NCBI RefSeq assembly: GCF_002873455.1
Contig: NZ_MCUN01000018.1
Coordinates: 1-64,000 of the forward strand
Reading direction: 5' to 3'
DNA length: 64,000 nt
Source of the DNA: Vibrio splendidus
GTDB lineage: Bacteria > Pseudomonadota > Gammaproteobacteria > Enterobacterales > Vibrionaceae
Of this stretch, positions 37,140-46,594 are shown piece after piece; the first letter of the stretch is position 1, and each line of letters opens with the position of its first letter. The position numbers were made by a program, and so were the translations under genes. The notes beneath the pieces are model-generated. The model saw nothing but the letters and a program-made list of their open reading frames with translations. It was not told the origin of the DNA and ran no database searches.

Positions 37140-37277
37140 ATGTGGTATTTTGTTTGGATATTAGGCTTATTCCTAGCCTCTGCATTCGCGATTTTGAATG
37201 TTATCAACCTAGAAGTGAGTGTGAAACGGAGTCTTAATCGCTTGACCAAGAGCTATAAGAAAAGAACAAAATCGTGA
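37140..37277 (+). CDS. cydX: Cytochrome bd accessory small subunit CydX
   Basis: A 45-residue protein, MWYFVWILGLFLASAFAILN then a basic tail. The N-terminal MWYF.WILG helix is the signature of CydX, which stabilises the haems of the bd oxidase. AAGGAG lies 6 bases ahead of the ATG and 10 bases after the cydB stop. No ybgE follows. Confidence 0.93.
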   Translation: MWYFVWILGLFLASAFAILNVINLEVSVKRSLNRLTKSYKKRTKS

Positions 37278-37459
37278 ATTTCTGGTCTTTGTTACACCTT
37301 TAAATCATGGCTTAGCTACTTTATTAGTTAGTGGCACAAAATGGTAAAACTCGATTCGAGTTAATGGCTAGAATTATTTCAAACGAAAAAAGTGAACAAG
37401 CCCTGATCACTTTATCTTATTCGAATAGATGCTTTGAAAGCTCGAAAGAGGATTATTTT

Positions 37460-37639
37460 ATGTACGAACTAACACTGATTCTAAGCCTAATGATAGGTGG
37501 AGCTGATAGCACAGCAGAAATGGAAATTAACACCCAATTTACGACTCTTGAGCAATGTAATGAAGAAGGCGCAGCTCTAGCTGAGAAGCTAAATGTAACA
37601 GACCTTAAAGTCATGCAAGTTCAATGTGAGCGTGATTAA
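37460..37639 (+). CDS. Small hypothetical protein (59 aa)
   Basis: From ATG 37460 with GAGGA upstream. The product begins MYELTLILSLMIGGADSTAE, has a weak leader-like helix and two cysteines (in EQCNEEGA and QVQCERD) that could form a disulfide. This looks like a small Vibrio protein of unknown function, possibly exported. It is closed by a hairpin. Confidence 0.6.
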   Translation: MYELTLILSLMIGGADSTAEMEINTQFTTLEQCNEEGAALAEKLNVTDLKVMQVQCERD

Positions 37640-37682
37640 CTAGAGCATGGTGAACCAAAGCGAACTAACGCCATAGGTTTCA

Positions 37683-37713
37683 AGATATGGGCACAATTAA
37701 GGTGTCCATATCG
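37683..37713 (+). terminator. Hairpin after the 59-residue gene
   Basis: GATATGGGCAC pairs with GTGTCCATATC around 7 bases. There is no T-tract. Confidence 0.5.
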
Positions 37714-37904
37714 AATTACCTCCAGTTTAACTAACCTTGATTCCTCAAATTTACTTCTTCAGATCATCCACATACGTTCCCCGCATCAGCCCCAATAAAA
37801 ACAATTCATCTAACCTATTGTTAAATATTTACTATTTGATACTGTGTCTAGGTGCACATTAAGGATGTGTTTCATATTTAGCGATGAAAATAGTAGGAGT
37901 TGCG

Positions 37905-38393
37905 ATGAGTATTATAGTGAGACGGTCTGAACCGTCAGATGCAAAGGGAATCAAAGAAGTTTACGAATGCACTAATGCTTATACCGGTACGCTGCAACTC
38001 CCAAATCCATCTCTGGAAAGCTGGCAGAAGCGAATCTCTAACATGCCCGACAACGTGTACTCGTATGTCGCGATGATCGACGATGAGATTGTTGGTAGTT
38101 TGGGAATGGAAGTGTGTGTAAACCCGAGAAGGCGTCATGTTGCTTCATTTGGTATGGGTGTTAAGGACGATGTACTAGGCAAAGGTGTGGGTAGTCAGCT
38201 GCTCGCGACCGCGATCGACTTGTGTGATAACTGGATTAACATCAAGCGAATGGAGTTGACGGTGTATACCGATAACGAAAGAGCGATTAGCCTGTATAAG
38301 AAGTTCGGTTTTGTGATTGAAGGGGAGTCTGCAGGGTTTGCCTTTAGAAATGGCGAATATGTAGCGGCTTATCACATGGCGCGACTGGTATAG
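37905..38393 (+). CDS. GNAT-family N-acetyltransferase
   Basis: I start at ATG 37905, which has AGGAG five bases upstream (162 aa). The acetyl-CoA site is GVKDDVLGKGVGSQLLATAID (pattern Q/RxxGxG/A), followed by LTVYTDNERAISLYKKFGFVIEGE. It resembles YhhY-like acetyltransferases; substrate is unknown. Single gene. Confidence 0.9.
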   Translation: MSIIVRRSEPSDAKGIKEVYECTNAYTGTLQLPNPSLESWQKRISNMPDNVYSYVAMIDDEIVGSLGMEVCVNPRRRHVASFGMGVKDDVLGKGVGSQLLATAIDLCDNWINIKRMELTVYTDNERAISLYKKFGFVIEGESAGFAFRNGEYVAAYHMARLV

Positions 38394-38452
38394 TGGTAAC
38401 ACGGTGACGTTTTCAAGAACTAGAAGACACAGAAAATAAAACGATAGATATT

Positions 38453-38486
38453 AAAACGCCACGTTATCGTAACGTGGCGTTTGTTG
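38453..38486. terminator. Bidirectional terminator between convergent genes
   Basis: AAAACGCCACGTTA and TAACGTGGCGTTT form a perfect stem with a 3-base loop. Confidence 0.85.
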
Positions 38487-38533
38487 TTTTGACTCGCTAA
38501 AACATTAATGGTTTAGAAAGCTAAAAGACTTGC

Positions 38534-39109
38534 CTAAGCCGTTAGTGGCTCAAGGTTCGCAGGGCGGTAGTGTACTGATTTCAGTACTTTACCTTGGCGA
38601 ATTGTTTTGCCTTCAGATACGAAATCTTCTGCGCACTTAGCGATGATGTATTCGCCTTTTTGAACCGCCATCAGTTTGATGTTTTGCTCAGCATAGAAAG
38701 CTTCTGTTTCAGCGTATTCAGTCTCGTTGCGACATACTTTGCTCATGTTGCTTGAGTGTACTTCGTCCCAGCAAGGTAAGAAGTCAATTGAGCGATTTTT
38801 AGAAACATTCAACAGTAGATCGATCAGGTAGCTGATTGCTAGGTTGTCTTCAACCTTAGTTTGACCAAGGTGAACTAAACGTCCCATCAAAACATAAACG
38901 CTGTCTACGATAGCGTCAGTTTGCTCGATTTTAGAGTCAGCTTCTGCAAGTTCTGTTAGTTCTTCAATCGCTAGAGACGTATGTAGCGTATCGCCTTTTT
39001 CGTCCATTGTTTCAGGAGCAGCAACAGGCAGATCAAAAGTACTGCGGAACTCTTCAATATCGCGGTAAAGGTGATCGTAGATTTCTTGGCTTAGTTGAGA
39101 AAGGTTCAT
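38534..39109 (-). CDS. MazG-like nucleoside triphosphate pyrophosphohydrolase family protein
   Basis: I start at 39109, which has AGGAAA upstream (191 aa). The N-terminal part is all-alpha with the pattern SLAIEELTELAEADSKIEQTDAIVDSVYVLMG, the ExxE...ExxD metal site of the MazG/dUTPase-like superfamily. It probably hydrolyses a nucleoside triphosphate, or is related to HisE-type enzymes. The C-terminal 50 residues (KGEYIIAKCAEDF, GKTIRQGKVLKSVHYRPA) are an extra basic part. Single gene. Confidence 0.8.
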   Translation of the reverse strand: MNLSQLSQEIYDHLYRDIEEFRSTFDLPVAAPETMDEKGDTLHTSLAIEELTELAEADSKIEQTDAIVDSVYVLMGRLVHLGQTKVEDNLAISYLIDLLLNVSKNRSIDFLPCWDEVHSSNMSKVCRNETEYAETEAFYAEQNIKLMAVQKGEYIIAKCAEDFVSEGKTIRQGKVLKSVHYRPANLEPLTA

Positions 39110-39322
39110 TTTCCTATCCATTCTGTTTCGTTAATGGGGTATTTTACCAAAGCTAGGAATCGGGTGCTAACGCAAAGTCGAATAAGTTTGGTTTTATTCA
39201 CTGGTTCAATGAGGTATCTTGCATACAAACTAATTGATTATTATGTTTTTTTACCCTTTACTCTTCTTAATATACCAAATATCGATGTTGCCTTTAACTT
39301 TGGCTGCAGTGGGATCCCAGTT

Positions 39323-40393
39323 ATGAACCAAGCTAGTGAAAGCGAAATTGTTATACGCCGCTTGTATCAAATTACCAATGAGTATCGAAAAGGTTTCGAT
39401 ACTCAGATCGCTCAACTGCTTATTATGGGACTCGAACGCTTTGATTTAGATATTGGCATCTTATCGAAAGTAGAAGGTAACCGTTATCAAGTAGAACACT
39501 GCATTACTCCTGATGGCGTGGAACTGCACTGTGGCGATGTTTTCGATTATCGTTCGACCTATTGTCAAATTACGTGTAAATCAATCGGCCCTATCTGCAT
39601 TGAACATTGCGGTAAACACGATAAATATGCGACTCATCCTGCTTATCAATCTTTCGGGTTAGAGTCTTATATTGGCATTCCTATTTTCGTAAACGGAGAG
39701 CTTTACGGCACCTTAAACTTTTCAAGTCCTAGACCGTATTATCGAGAATTCAAAGAGTTCGATATCGATGTGATGAGGTTGATGGCTTCATGGATTGAAG
39801 TGGAACTGGTTAGAAGACAACAAGAACGAAAACTCAAAGAGCTGAATGAGAAGTTAGAGTACCAAGCTATGTATGACCCTCTGACACACTTGCCGAATAG
39901 ACGTTGCTTGTTCAAAACGTTGAACGCAGAAGTAGAGCAGTTAAAAGGATCTTTAGGAGAGGGAACTTTAGCGGTTGTCGATATCGACTTCTTTAAGCAG
40001 GTCAATGACACTTATGGTCATCAAATGGGTGATGTTGTGTTAAAGAAAGTGGCGAATGTGCTGAGCAATAACACTCAAGAAGGGGAGTTTGTGGCGCGTT
40101 TTGGTGGCGAGGAGTTCATTCTTTGGTATCCAAATAAAACCCCAAGTTGTGTTGAAGATAAGTTCATGATTCTTCTCCAAGATATGAAGAAAATTACACT
40201 GGATAGAAAACCAGTCACCATATCAATCGGTGCGTGTCATTTTAAGCTGAGTACTGGAGATACCAAAGGGGAAAGAATGTCGGCGTTAGACTCGTTAATT
40301 AAAGTTGCCGATGAATGCCTGTACATTGCGAAACAAAATGGACGAGATCAGTTCATCTCTCGTCCATATCATCAAGAGCACTCAGGAATATGA
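39323..40393 (+). CDS. GAF-GGDEF diguanylate cyclase
   Basis: From ATG 39323 (356 aa; longer readings would run into the gene on the other strand). A GAF domain spans about 15-175 (GILSKVEGNRYQVEHC, GLESYIGIPIFVNGELYGTLNF) and a GGDEF domain about 195-350 (DPLTHLPNRRCLF, VDIDFFKQVNDTYGHQMGD). The active site is GGEEF at 261-265, so it should make cyclic di-GMP from GTP. There is no RxxD inhibition site before it. The cysteines in the GAF part (YCQITCKSIGPICIEHC) could bind a metal or respond to redox. Confidence 0.92.
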   Translation: MNQASESEIVIRRLYQITNEYRKGFDTQIAQLLIMGLERFDLDIGILSKVEGNRYQVEHCITPDGVELHCGDVFDYRSTYCQITCKSIGPICIEHCGKHDKYATHPAYQSFGLESYIGIPIFVNGELYGTLNFSSPRPYYREFKEFDIDVMRLMASWIEVELVRRQQERKLKELNEKLEYQAMYDPLTHLPNRRCLFKTLNAEVEQLKGSLGEGTLAVVDIDFFKQVNDTYGHQMGDVVLKKVANVLSNNTQEGEFVARFGGEEFILWYPNKTPSCVEDKFMILLQDMKKITLDRKPVTISIGACHFKLSTGDTKGERMSALDSLIKVADECLYIAKQNGRDQFISRPYHQEHSGI

Positions 40394-40421
40394 GCCATCA
40401 TGTTAGCGACTAACTGAATTA

Positions 40422-40988
40422 TTAACTGAACAGGTAAGGGAACAGTTGACGACGTTCTTCTGGCGTTAAAGATTCAACTCTTGCGATGTTGGTATCAGGA
40501 ATCGCTTCAGGATTAGGGTAGTGCTTCAACACTTTTTCCATGCTTGCTTCACGAATCAAATGGTAAACCGGATACGGAGAGCGGTTTGTTAGGTTTTCAT
40601 CGTCTTCTGGATCCGCACCACCAAAACAATAGTCTGGGTGGAAAGTTGCCACTTGGTAAGTACCTTCCCAATCTTCTTGCTTGATCAGTGCTTCAATCCA
40701 ATCAATGAACATGTTGTAGTCGAAAAAATCTTGCAGCATGTTAGGCACCACGACCAAAGTCGTCTCTAATTCTGCGACTGGCGTATTATCTAACTCTACA
40801 AAATGCGTCATGATGTCTTCCAATAACGCTTCTTCCGTTTTCGCTTCACTCACAAAGATCTTAATTTGCTTGTTACGTTGTGGCTTGGCTGCGAATGGAC
40901 ACAGGTTCAGGCCAATAACGACATCGTCTAACCACTGCTTTACTTGGTCGTGGATGGTTTGAAGATCTGTGCTTTGAGTGTTCGACAT
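40422..40988 (-). CDS. DUF1415 family protein
   Basis: A 188-residue cytosolic protein with the family pattern WLDDVVIGLNLCPFA, LVVVPNMLQDFFDYNMFIDW, VATFHPDYCFGGA and NLTNRSPYPVYHLIREASME. Function is unknown. It converges on the GAF-GGDEF gene with only 28 bases between stops. Confidence 0.88.
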   Translation of the reverse strand: MSNTQSTDLQTIHDQVKQWLDDVVIGLNLCPFAAKPQRNKQIKIFVSEAKTEEALLEDIMTHFVELDNTPVAELETTLVVVPNMLQDFFDYNMFIDWIEALIKQEDWEGTYQVATFHPDYCFGGADPEDDENLTNRSPYPVYHLIREASMEKVLKHYPNPEAIPDTNIARVESLTPEERRQLFPYLFS

Positions 40989-41073
40989 AACAGGTTCCGA
41001 ATTGAAATTTTGCGTAGGATATCAGAACGGACGTTAATCAAAAGCAATAATTGAGTTACAAATTCAGTTGTAC

Positions 41074-42273
41074 CTATGCTCGTGCGAGTTTAGAAGCTGA
41101 GGCTTGAAGTTGTTTCAACCGATAGACCCAAGCAAAAATAGCGACATAGAAGATTGAACCGCCCACAATCACGCCATTCCAACCAAACAGTTGCCAACAA
41201 TATAAGAGTAAGAAACCACCTAAGCTCCCGCCAATATAATAATGGACTAAGTAAAGTGCAGTTGCTGTCGCTTTGGCGCTCGGAGCTTTTTGACTGACCC
41301 AAGAGTAGGCAAGGGTATGGGCAAAGAATGCGCCGCCGCTAATCAATAGCAAGCCTGCTAGCATGAACGGGACTTTATCGACTGCAGAAACTAGCATTCC
41401 GACTAAGCTAATACACACACCCATCAATATACCGTTTAACGGATCAAAACGAAGTGTCCATTTATTGGATAGCTTAGAGCTGATTGTGCCAGCCAAATAG
41501 CATAGGAATATGAGTGAAGCTAAACCAACAGGCACTGAATGGGGCGCTGATACTAATCTAAAGCCCATTACCGAATATAGGTTAACGAACAGTGCGAAGT
41601 TAGCGCCACCAATCAACATAGCGAGCCACAGTGTACGGTTTCTTAAGTGCATCACTACCGAGCGGTTATGATGAAAGAACAGTCCTTTCTGTGGTTTGAA
41701 GTTCTGTTGGTCAGGCAAGCTATATGCAATATAGAGAGCGCCGATTAAGGAGCCGACCACGAAAAACAATACCGTAGCGTGCCAGTCAAAGTAATCCGTG
41801 ATTAAACCTCCAAGGACACGTCCGAAAATCCCACCCAATGAGTTGGCTGCAATATAGCCGCCAATCGCGACAGCAAATGCCTTGGGAGAGAGCTCCTCAA
41901 CCATGTAGGCAACTGCCACACCTGCGAATGCAGCAACCGCGATTCCCATGAATGCTCTAGCAATAACAAGTTGTAGTAGAGTAGTCGTGAACACCATGCT
42001 CAGCCCAATTAAAGGAATCGCAAAAAGGCTGAACAAGATGATAGGTTTTCGACCAAAGGTTTCTGAGGCGATAGCCCATGGCACCAAACTAATAGATAAA
42101 CCAAGAGTCGTTGCGGCAAACAACCAGTTGATCTGGGTTTCAGATACTTGGAAGTGCTCCGCCATGTGCGGCAAAATAGGTTGAAAGAGGTAAAGGTTAC
42201 AGAAAATGATAAACGAGCCAATGGCCAATGATTGGGTGATTCGTTTGTATTGAGGACTGCCTTTATCAAACAT
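41074..42273 (-). CDS. MFS transporter (YnfM-like)
   Basis: A 399-residue carrier with 12 membrane helices and the major facilitator loop WAIASETFGRKPIILFS. Helix 1 region FIIFCNLYLFQPILPHMAEHF resembles YnfM and other drug:proton antiporters. It is divergent from a LysR gene over 110 bases and is likely controlled by it. Substrate unknown. Confidence 0.92.
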   Translation of the reverse strand: MFDKGSPQYKRITQSLAIGSFIIFCNLYLFQPILPHMAEHFQVSETQINWLFAATTLGLSISLVPWAIASETFGRKPIILFSLFAIPLIGLSMVFTTTLLQLVIARAFMGIAVAAFAGVAVAYMVEELSPKAFAVAIGGYIAANSLGGIFGRVLGGLITDYFDWHATVLFFVVGSLIGALYIAYSLPDQQNFKPQKGLFFHHNRSVVMHLRNRTLWLAMLIGGANFALFVNLYSVMGFRLVSAPHSVPVGLASLIFLCYLAGTISSKLSNKWTLRFDPLNGILMGVCISLVGMLVSAVDKVPFMLAGLLLISGGAFFAHTLAYSWVSQKAPSAKATATALYLVHYYIGGSLGGFLLLYCWQLFGWNGVIVGGSIFYVAIFAWVYRLKQLQASASKLARA

Positions 42274-42341
42274 TTACGTTGTGCCTGCACAAGTTAATAA
42301 GCTATTTGTGAACAAGTTACCAGTACAGTTGCGATTAAAGA

Positions 42342-42380
42342 AATATATTAAAAATATCACCTCTATATATTAAATATATT
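42342..42380. promoter_or_regulatory. AT-rich repeated palindromes in the MFS/LysR gap, candidate operators
   Basis: AATATATTAAAAATAT and ATATATTAAATATATT lie 22 bases apart just ahead of the LysR start. Both fit AT-rich LysR-type sites (T-N11-A). Such AT strings also occur by chance. Confidence 0.35.
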
Positions 42381-42383
42381 GCC

Positions 42384-43256
42384 ATGCTTGAATCAAAACC
42401 ACTTCGACATTTCTTAGCCGTCGCTCAATTTGGTAACTTTACCCAAGCCGCCAAAGCGCTGCATATTGCCCAACCGGCTTTGAGTATCTCTATTAAAAAA
42501 CTAGAACAGACGCTCGAGTTAATTCTATTTCGTCGCGGAGATAAATCAGTCACCTTAACGGAAGAGGGAAAGGTACTGTTCGAGCATGGGAAGCGAATAG
42601 CCCAGCAGTTCGAAGATGCTCAACTTGCAATGAATGAGTTAAAGGGCTTAGATAAAGGAGAGGTGCGTTTAGGGGCACCAAGCATGATGGGGAGCTATTT
42701 TTTCCCTCAAGTCGTGATGGCATTTAAAAGCCAATACCCAAACCTAAAATTGACTTTAATTGATGCTGGCACCGCATCGATTCGTGAAATGCTGTTAAAC
42801 GGCGAGCTCGATATTGGTGTAATTAATCATGAGAACGTCCCTGATGATTTAGAAACGGACCATCTGTTAAGTTCTGAGATGGTCGCCGTTGTCGGTAAGG
42901 AGCATCCGTTAGCACAACAGCCTTCGATGACCTTTGAAGAATTCTTTGCTCAAGAGCTGATCATGTTCAAATCGGGCTATTTTCACCGTGATTTTATCGA
43001 TGCGACTTGTAAAAAATACAACCTCGATATGACCATTGCGTTTGAAACCAACTTGCTCCCGATGATTCTATCCATCGTTAAACAAGAGTTTGCGATCACT
43101 GCGCTGCTCAGCTTAGTGACGGAATATGAGAAAGACGTGATAGGCGTGCCATTTAAAGACCCTGTAAAACTGAATCTATCTTTGGCCTGGAGAAAGGAAG
43201 GGTATTTGTCGAAAGCAGACAGAACCTTTATTGATTTCGTTAAGCGTTATGTGTGA
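42384..43256 (+). CDS. LysR-family transcriptional regulator
   Basis: A 290-residue regulator: helix-turn-helix at 1-60 (FLAVAQFGNFTQAAKALHIAQPALSISIKKLEQTL) and an effector domain from about 90 (LRLGAPSMMGSYFFPQVVMAFK). It resembles the CynR/CidR group. Divergent from the MFS carrier, which it likely controls. Confidence 0.93.
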   Translation: MLESKPLRHFLAVAQFGNFTQAAKALHIAQPALSISIKKLEQTLELILFRRGDKSVTLTEEGKVLFEHGKRIAQQFEDAQLAMNELKGLDKGEVRLGAPSMMGSYFFPQVVMAFKSQYPNLKLTLIDAGTASIREMLLNGELDIGVINHENVPDDLETDHLLSSEMVAVVGKEHPLAQQPSMTFEEFFAQELIMFKSGYFHRDFIDATCKKYNLDMTIAFETNLLPMILSIVKQEFAITALLSLVTEYEKDVIGVPFKDPVKLNLSLAWRKEGYLSKADRTFIDFVKRYV

Positions 43257-43272
43257 TTAACATTGAAATAGA

Positions 43273-43318
43273 ACAACAAAGCCCGAGTATCCTGGATTGG
43301 ATCTTCGGACTTTGTTGT
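43273..43318. terminator. Terminator between convergent genes
   Basis: AACAAAGCCCGA pairs with TCGGACTTTGTT over a 19-base loop that can itself pair partly. It serves the LysR gene and the glutaredoxin-like gene. Confidence 0.65.
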
Positions 43319-43345
43319 ATAGAAGTATTACTGGCTCAGACCACG

Positions 43346-43582
43346 TTATGTGTTCTTTGAGTTATACATCTTATCGAAGTTTTTCTGATTCCAGCCGACC
43401 ATCACTTGGTCACCAATTTTCAGCACAGGGATAGAGCGAGCACCCATCGCCTGCAATTCTTTACGGCCACGTTGCATTTTTGCATTCGTTAGGCGATATT
43501 CAATTTTCTTCGAATCCAAATAGCGTTGTGCATCTTTACAGTGCGGGCATTTGTCTGCGACATACAATACAACACGTTTCAT
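43346..43582 (-). CDS. Glutaredoxin-like protein with CPHC
   Basis: A 78-residue thioredoxin-fold protein, VVLYVADKCPHCKDAQRYLD with C12 and C15, then GARSIPVLKIGDQVMVGWNQ (cis-Pro loop and C-terminal glutathione loop). It resembles NrdH/glutaredoxin-type disulfide reductases; CPHC differs from the usual CPYC. Single gene. Confidence 0.88.
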   Translation of the reverse strand: MKRVVLYVADKCPHCKDAQRYLDSKKIEYRLTNAKMQRGRKELQAMGARSIPVLKIGDQVMVGWNQKNFDKMYNSKNT

Positions 43583-43735
43583 TTTTACAATCTCTTTTTG
43601 AGTGTAGCTCTTGGTGAATCTCGCTAAAGTGTAACGAATCTTAGGTGATTAGAAAAGTGTGATCAGTTACACTGTGCGGCTCAAATTTCAAGACCACAAC
43701 GTATTGTCGTGGTGTTACCGGTACGGCTTTTTTAC

Positions 43736-44233
43736 ATGCATCCTTCTTTGCGATATATCCAAGGCTATCCAAAGCACATTATCGACCCTGTCACTCAGTT
43801 AGTTGAGTCGGGTAAGTTAGTGCCGTGGTTTGAAGCTCGCTATCCAAATAATCACGAGATAAAAAGCGAGAAAGCCCTGTTTGACTATGCGATTGAGATA
43901 AAAAATCGCTATATGAAGAAAACACCGCCGATCAGCAAAGTGATTTACGACGGAAAGATCCACTTGATCAATAATGCACTAGGTCTTCACACTTATGTGG
44001 CAAAGAATCATGGTGGCAAGATCAAATCGAAGAATGAAATTCGTATCGCGAGTGTTTTTCGAAATGCCCCAGAACCTTTGCTGAGAATGCTGGTGGTGCA
44101 TGAACTGGCGCATATCAAAGAGAAAGAACACGACAAAGCCTTTTACCAACTATGCTGTCACATGGAGCCGGAATATCATCAACTTGAGTTAGATGCCCGT
44201 TTATTCATGATGTATTTAGACTTAAAGAAGTAG
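43736..44233 (+). CDS. YgjP/WssB-like M48-type zinc metallopeptidase
   Basis: The protein (165 aa from ATG 43736; GTG at 43709 adds nine residues, and neither has a clear ribosome site) has [18 protein letters not shown], the HExxH-plus-H zinc site of the YgjP (DUF45) family. These are small cytosolic putative peptidases of unknown role. It ends 4 bases before rlmF, a pairing suggestive of an operon. Confidence 0.85.
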   Translation: MHPSLRYIQGYPKHIIDPVTQLVESGKLVPWFEARYPNNHEIKSEKALFDYAIEIKNRYMKKTPPISKVIYDGKIHLINNALGLHTYVAKNHGGKIKSKNEIRIASVFRNAPEPLLRMLVVHELAHIKEKEHDKAFYQLCCHMEPEYHQLELDARLFMMYLDLKK

Positions 44234-44237
44234 CCCA

Positions 44238-45560
44238 ATGAGCCAATCACAAAATAGAACTACGCTAAGCCTGTCAAAAAACGGTACCTCATCTGCAAAA
44301 ACAAAAGACAACCAAGCTGATGTTAAGCCAAGTACAGCTAAGCCAAGCAGCGACAAGCGTATTTCTACAAAGAACACATCTGATAAAAGCCGCAAGAATA
44401 GTGCACCTAAAGGCGCTGGCAACAACAACGCAAAGCGACCTTTTGCAAAAGATAGCGAAGGTAAACCGCGTGCGAATAGAGGATCATCGAACAAGGGTTC
44501 TTTTAATAAAACTGCTTTTAACAAAAACGCAGCCCAGAGAAGACGTTCGGCTGAAAAACCTCAAGGCGGATTGCACCCAAGAAATCAACACACAGGTCGA
44601 TACGATTTTGACCTGTTGGTCGCGGCGCTGCCTGAGTTGAAAGAACACCTGATTAAGAACCCAGCAGGGGAAGATACGGTTAACTTCTCCGATCCTCTGG
44701 CGGTCAAGCTTTTGAACAAAGCCTTACTTGCTCATCACTACGGTGTGAAGCATTGGGATATTCCGGCGGGTTATTTATGTCCGCCTATTCCAGGGCGCGC
44801 TGATTACATCCACAGAGTGGCAGATATTCTGAATAGTGATGGCCAAGGTGAACCTTATAATCATGCTTCTGTGAAAGCACTAGATATTGGTGTTGGTGCA
44901 AACTGTATTTACCCAATCATTGGTGCGACAGAGTATAAGTGGCGCTGGACAGGTACTGATGTCGATTCAGTTTCCATCAAAACAGCGAACTTCATTGCGG
45001 AAAGTAACCCTAATCTAAAAGGTAAGATCCGAGCTCGCCTGCAAGCCGACTCAGAATCTATCTTTGAGGGCGTGATTAAGGACAATGAACGTTACGACGT
45101 CACAATCTGTAACCCTCCATTCCATAGCTCTCTAGAAGAGGCGGAAAAGGGATCACAGCGTAAACTGGATAACCTAGCGGCAAACCGAGCTAAGAAAGCC
45201 GGTAAGTCATTCAAGCCAGAAACGAATAAGAAGCCAGTTAAGTTAGATAAATTAACTAAGCAAGATAAACCAACCTTAAACTTTGGTGGCCAAAAGTCTG
45301 AACTTTGGTGCCCGGGTGGTGAAGCGACTTTCATTATGAAGATGGCGAGAGAGAGCCAGCTTTTTGCTACTCAAGTATTGTGGTTTACGACATTGATTTC
45401 TAAGAAAGACAACGTTGATATGGTTCGTTCAGAACTAGGTAAGCTTAGAGCTAAACAAGTAAAAGTGGTTGAGATGTCGCAAGGCCAGAAGGTGAGTCGC
45501 TTTATTGCATGGACTTTTATGGACGACGAACAAAGACAAGAGTGGATTGCGCTTAAATAA
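44238..45560 (+). CDS. rlmF: 23S rRNA adenine-1618 N6-methyltransferase
   Basis: RlmF (440 aa) methylates A1618 of 23S rRNA. The catalytic domain begins near 110 ([16 protein letters not shown]) and has [16 protein letters not shown] (SAM site) and [11 protein letters not shown]. The first 105 residues are a Lys/Ser/Asn-rich extension, and a second basic insert follows NPPF (about 315-350); these are longer than in E. coli RlmF (308 aa) and typical of vibrios. It follows the YgjP-like gene. Confidence 0.95.
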   Translation: MSQSQNRTTLSLSKNGTSSAKTKDNQADVKPSTAKPSSDKRISTKNTSDKSRKNSAPKGAGNNNAKRPFAKDSEGKPRANRGSSNKGSFNKTAFNKNAAQRRRSAEKPQGGLHPRNQHTGRYDFDLLVAALPELKEHLIKNPAGEDTVNFSDPLAVKLLNKALLAHHYGVKHWDIPAGYLCPPIPGRADYIHRVADILNSDGQGEPYNHASVKALDIGVGANCIYPIIGATEYKWRWTGTDVDSVSIKTANFIAESNPNLKGKIRARLQADSESIFEGVIKDNERYDVTICNPPFHSSLEEAEKGSQRKLDNLAANRAKKAGKSFKPETNKKPVKLDKLTKQDKPTLNFGGQKSELWCPGGEATFIMKMARESQLFATQVLWFTTLISKKDNVDMVRSELGKLRAKQVKVVEMSQGQKVSRFIAWTFMDDEQRQEWIALK

Positions 45561-45599
45561 CAGACTGTACTTGGTTAAGACATTAAGCTGAAATTACGA

Positions 45600-45636
45600 A
45601 CGGGCTTGTTGTTAACGCAACAAGCCCGTTTTTTAT
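45600..45636 (+). terminator. Terminator of rlmF
   Basis: CGGGCTTGTTG and CAACAAGCCCG with a 6-base loop, followed by TTTTTTAT. Confidence 0.9.
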
Positions 45637-45657
45637 ATCTATCGCAATTAGTTAGCC

Positions 45658-46425
45658 CTAAACGGAGAGCAGTTCGTCTAATTTACTTTGGTATTTCTGT
45701 TGAAGTGCACGGTTACCCGCTTTCTTTTCGAGTTCGATCAAAATTTGAAGCGATGGGATTTGATAGCCATAACGCTGGTGGAACTTGAATAAGCGGAGCC
45801 GAGCGTCATTGTATTCGGCCTCACTGACCTCAATTTTAGAAAGCTGTAGAATGGATTTGGCTCGATTTGGGTCGTGGTCAATCGCACGAGAGAAGTAGTA
45901 TTTTGCTTGCTCGACTTCTCCGGCTTTAAACGCGCAGAATGCCGCATTTTCATAACTGCCAGAGACGAGATAATAATAGGGTTGGTCGATGGCACGGTTA
46001 AAGTATTTATCGGCTTGCTCGTATTCGCCCTGTTTACACAAGAATGTACCGTAGTTGTTCAATACGTTGCCGTTTCTTGCGTCTAACCTCAGCGCTTTCT
46101 TATAGGCGTTTCTTGCTTCGTCAACTTCCCCAACTTGTTCGTAATAGTGTGCAATGGAAAGGCGAGCTCGATAGTAGCTAGGTGCGTGTTTGATGGCGAG
46201 TTCTAGGTTCTCACGCGCTCTCACCATATTCCCTTGCCCCATATAACCCAAACCTAATTCAATACGAGATTCAGACATCGCAATAGGGTCGCTTTCAATC
46301 TTTGGCGGTCCTTCAGTGACAGAAACGCAACCGACCAACGAAAGAGAGGCGAGTAGTATCAGACTCGATAACGAAAGGGGGCGGAATAATGAAATAGATT
46401 TAGATAATAACGGCTTGGCGGGCAT
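45658..46425 (-). CDS. PilW/PilF-like TPR lipoprotein
   Basis: A 255-residue protein with a long basic leader and a lipobox LSLVGC (Cys about 33), then TPR repeats from about 50 to 240 (ESRIELGLGYMGQGNMVRAR, NVLNNYGTFLCKQGEYEQAD, ENAAFCAFKAGEVEQAKYYF). The sequence follows PilW/PilF, the outer-membrane pilotin that assembles the PilQ secretin of type IV pili. The usual genomic place of pilW is next to rlmN and ispG, so this copy away from them could be a paralogue. Confidence 0.75.
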   Translation of the reverse strand: MPAKPLLSKSISLFRPLSLSSLILLASLSLVGCVSVTEGPPKIESDPIAMSESRIELGLGYMGQGNMVRARENLELAIKHAPSYYRARLSIAHYYEQVGEVDEARNAYKKALRLDARNGNVLNNYGTFLCKQGEYEQADKYFNRAIDQPYYYLVSGSYENAAFCAFKAGEVEQAKYYFSRAIDHDPNRAKSILQLSKIEVSEAEYNDARLRLFKFHQRYGYQIPSLQILIELEKKAGNRALQQKYQSKLDELLSV

Positions 46426-46512
46426 GTGAAGCTCCTTATGAACACCAACCCATCATATGAAATCAAACCCATTGAAGTGGTAAATCTATTATGGAATGCG
46501 ACTCAAACACCA

Positions 46513-46567
46513 TAAAAAAACCGTGTCCAATTTGGTGTTTTATCAACAACCTACTGAACACGGCTTT
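46513..46567 (-). terminator. Probable terminator of metA
   Basis: On the minus strand AGCCGTGTTC and GGACACGGTT enclose a 30-base loop, with TTTTTTA after it. Confidence 0.55.
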
Positions 46568-46594
46568 ATGTGTTTGTGAATCGGAAGAAAGAAC

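Noticed and set aside
39095..39322. Upstream extension of the GAF-GGDEF gene
   Set aside because: It overlaps the start of the gene on the other strand and reads as atypical sequence; ATG 39323 directly precedes the GAF region.
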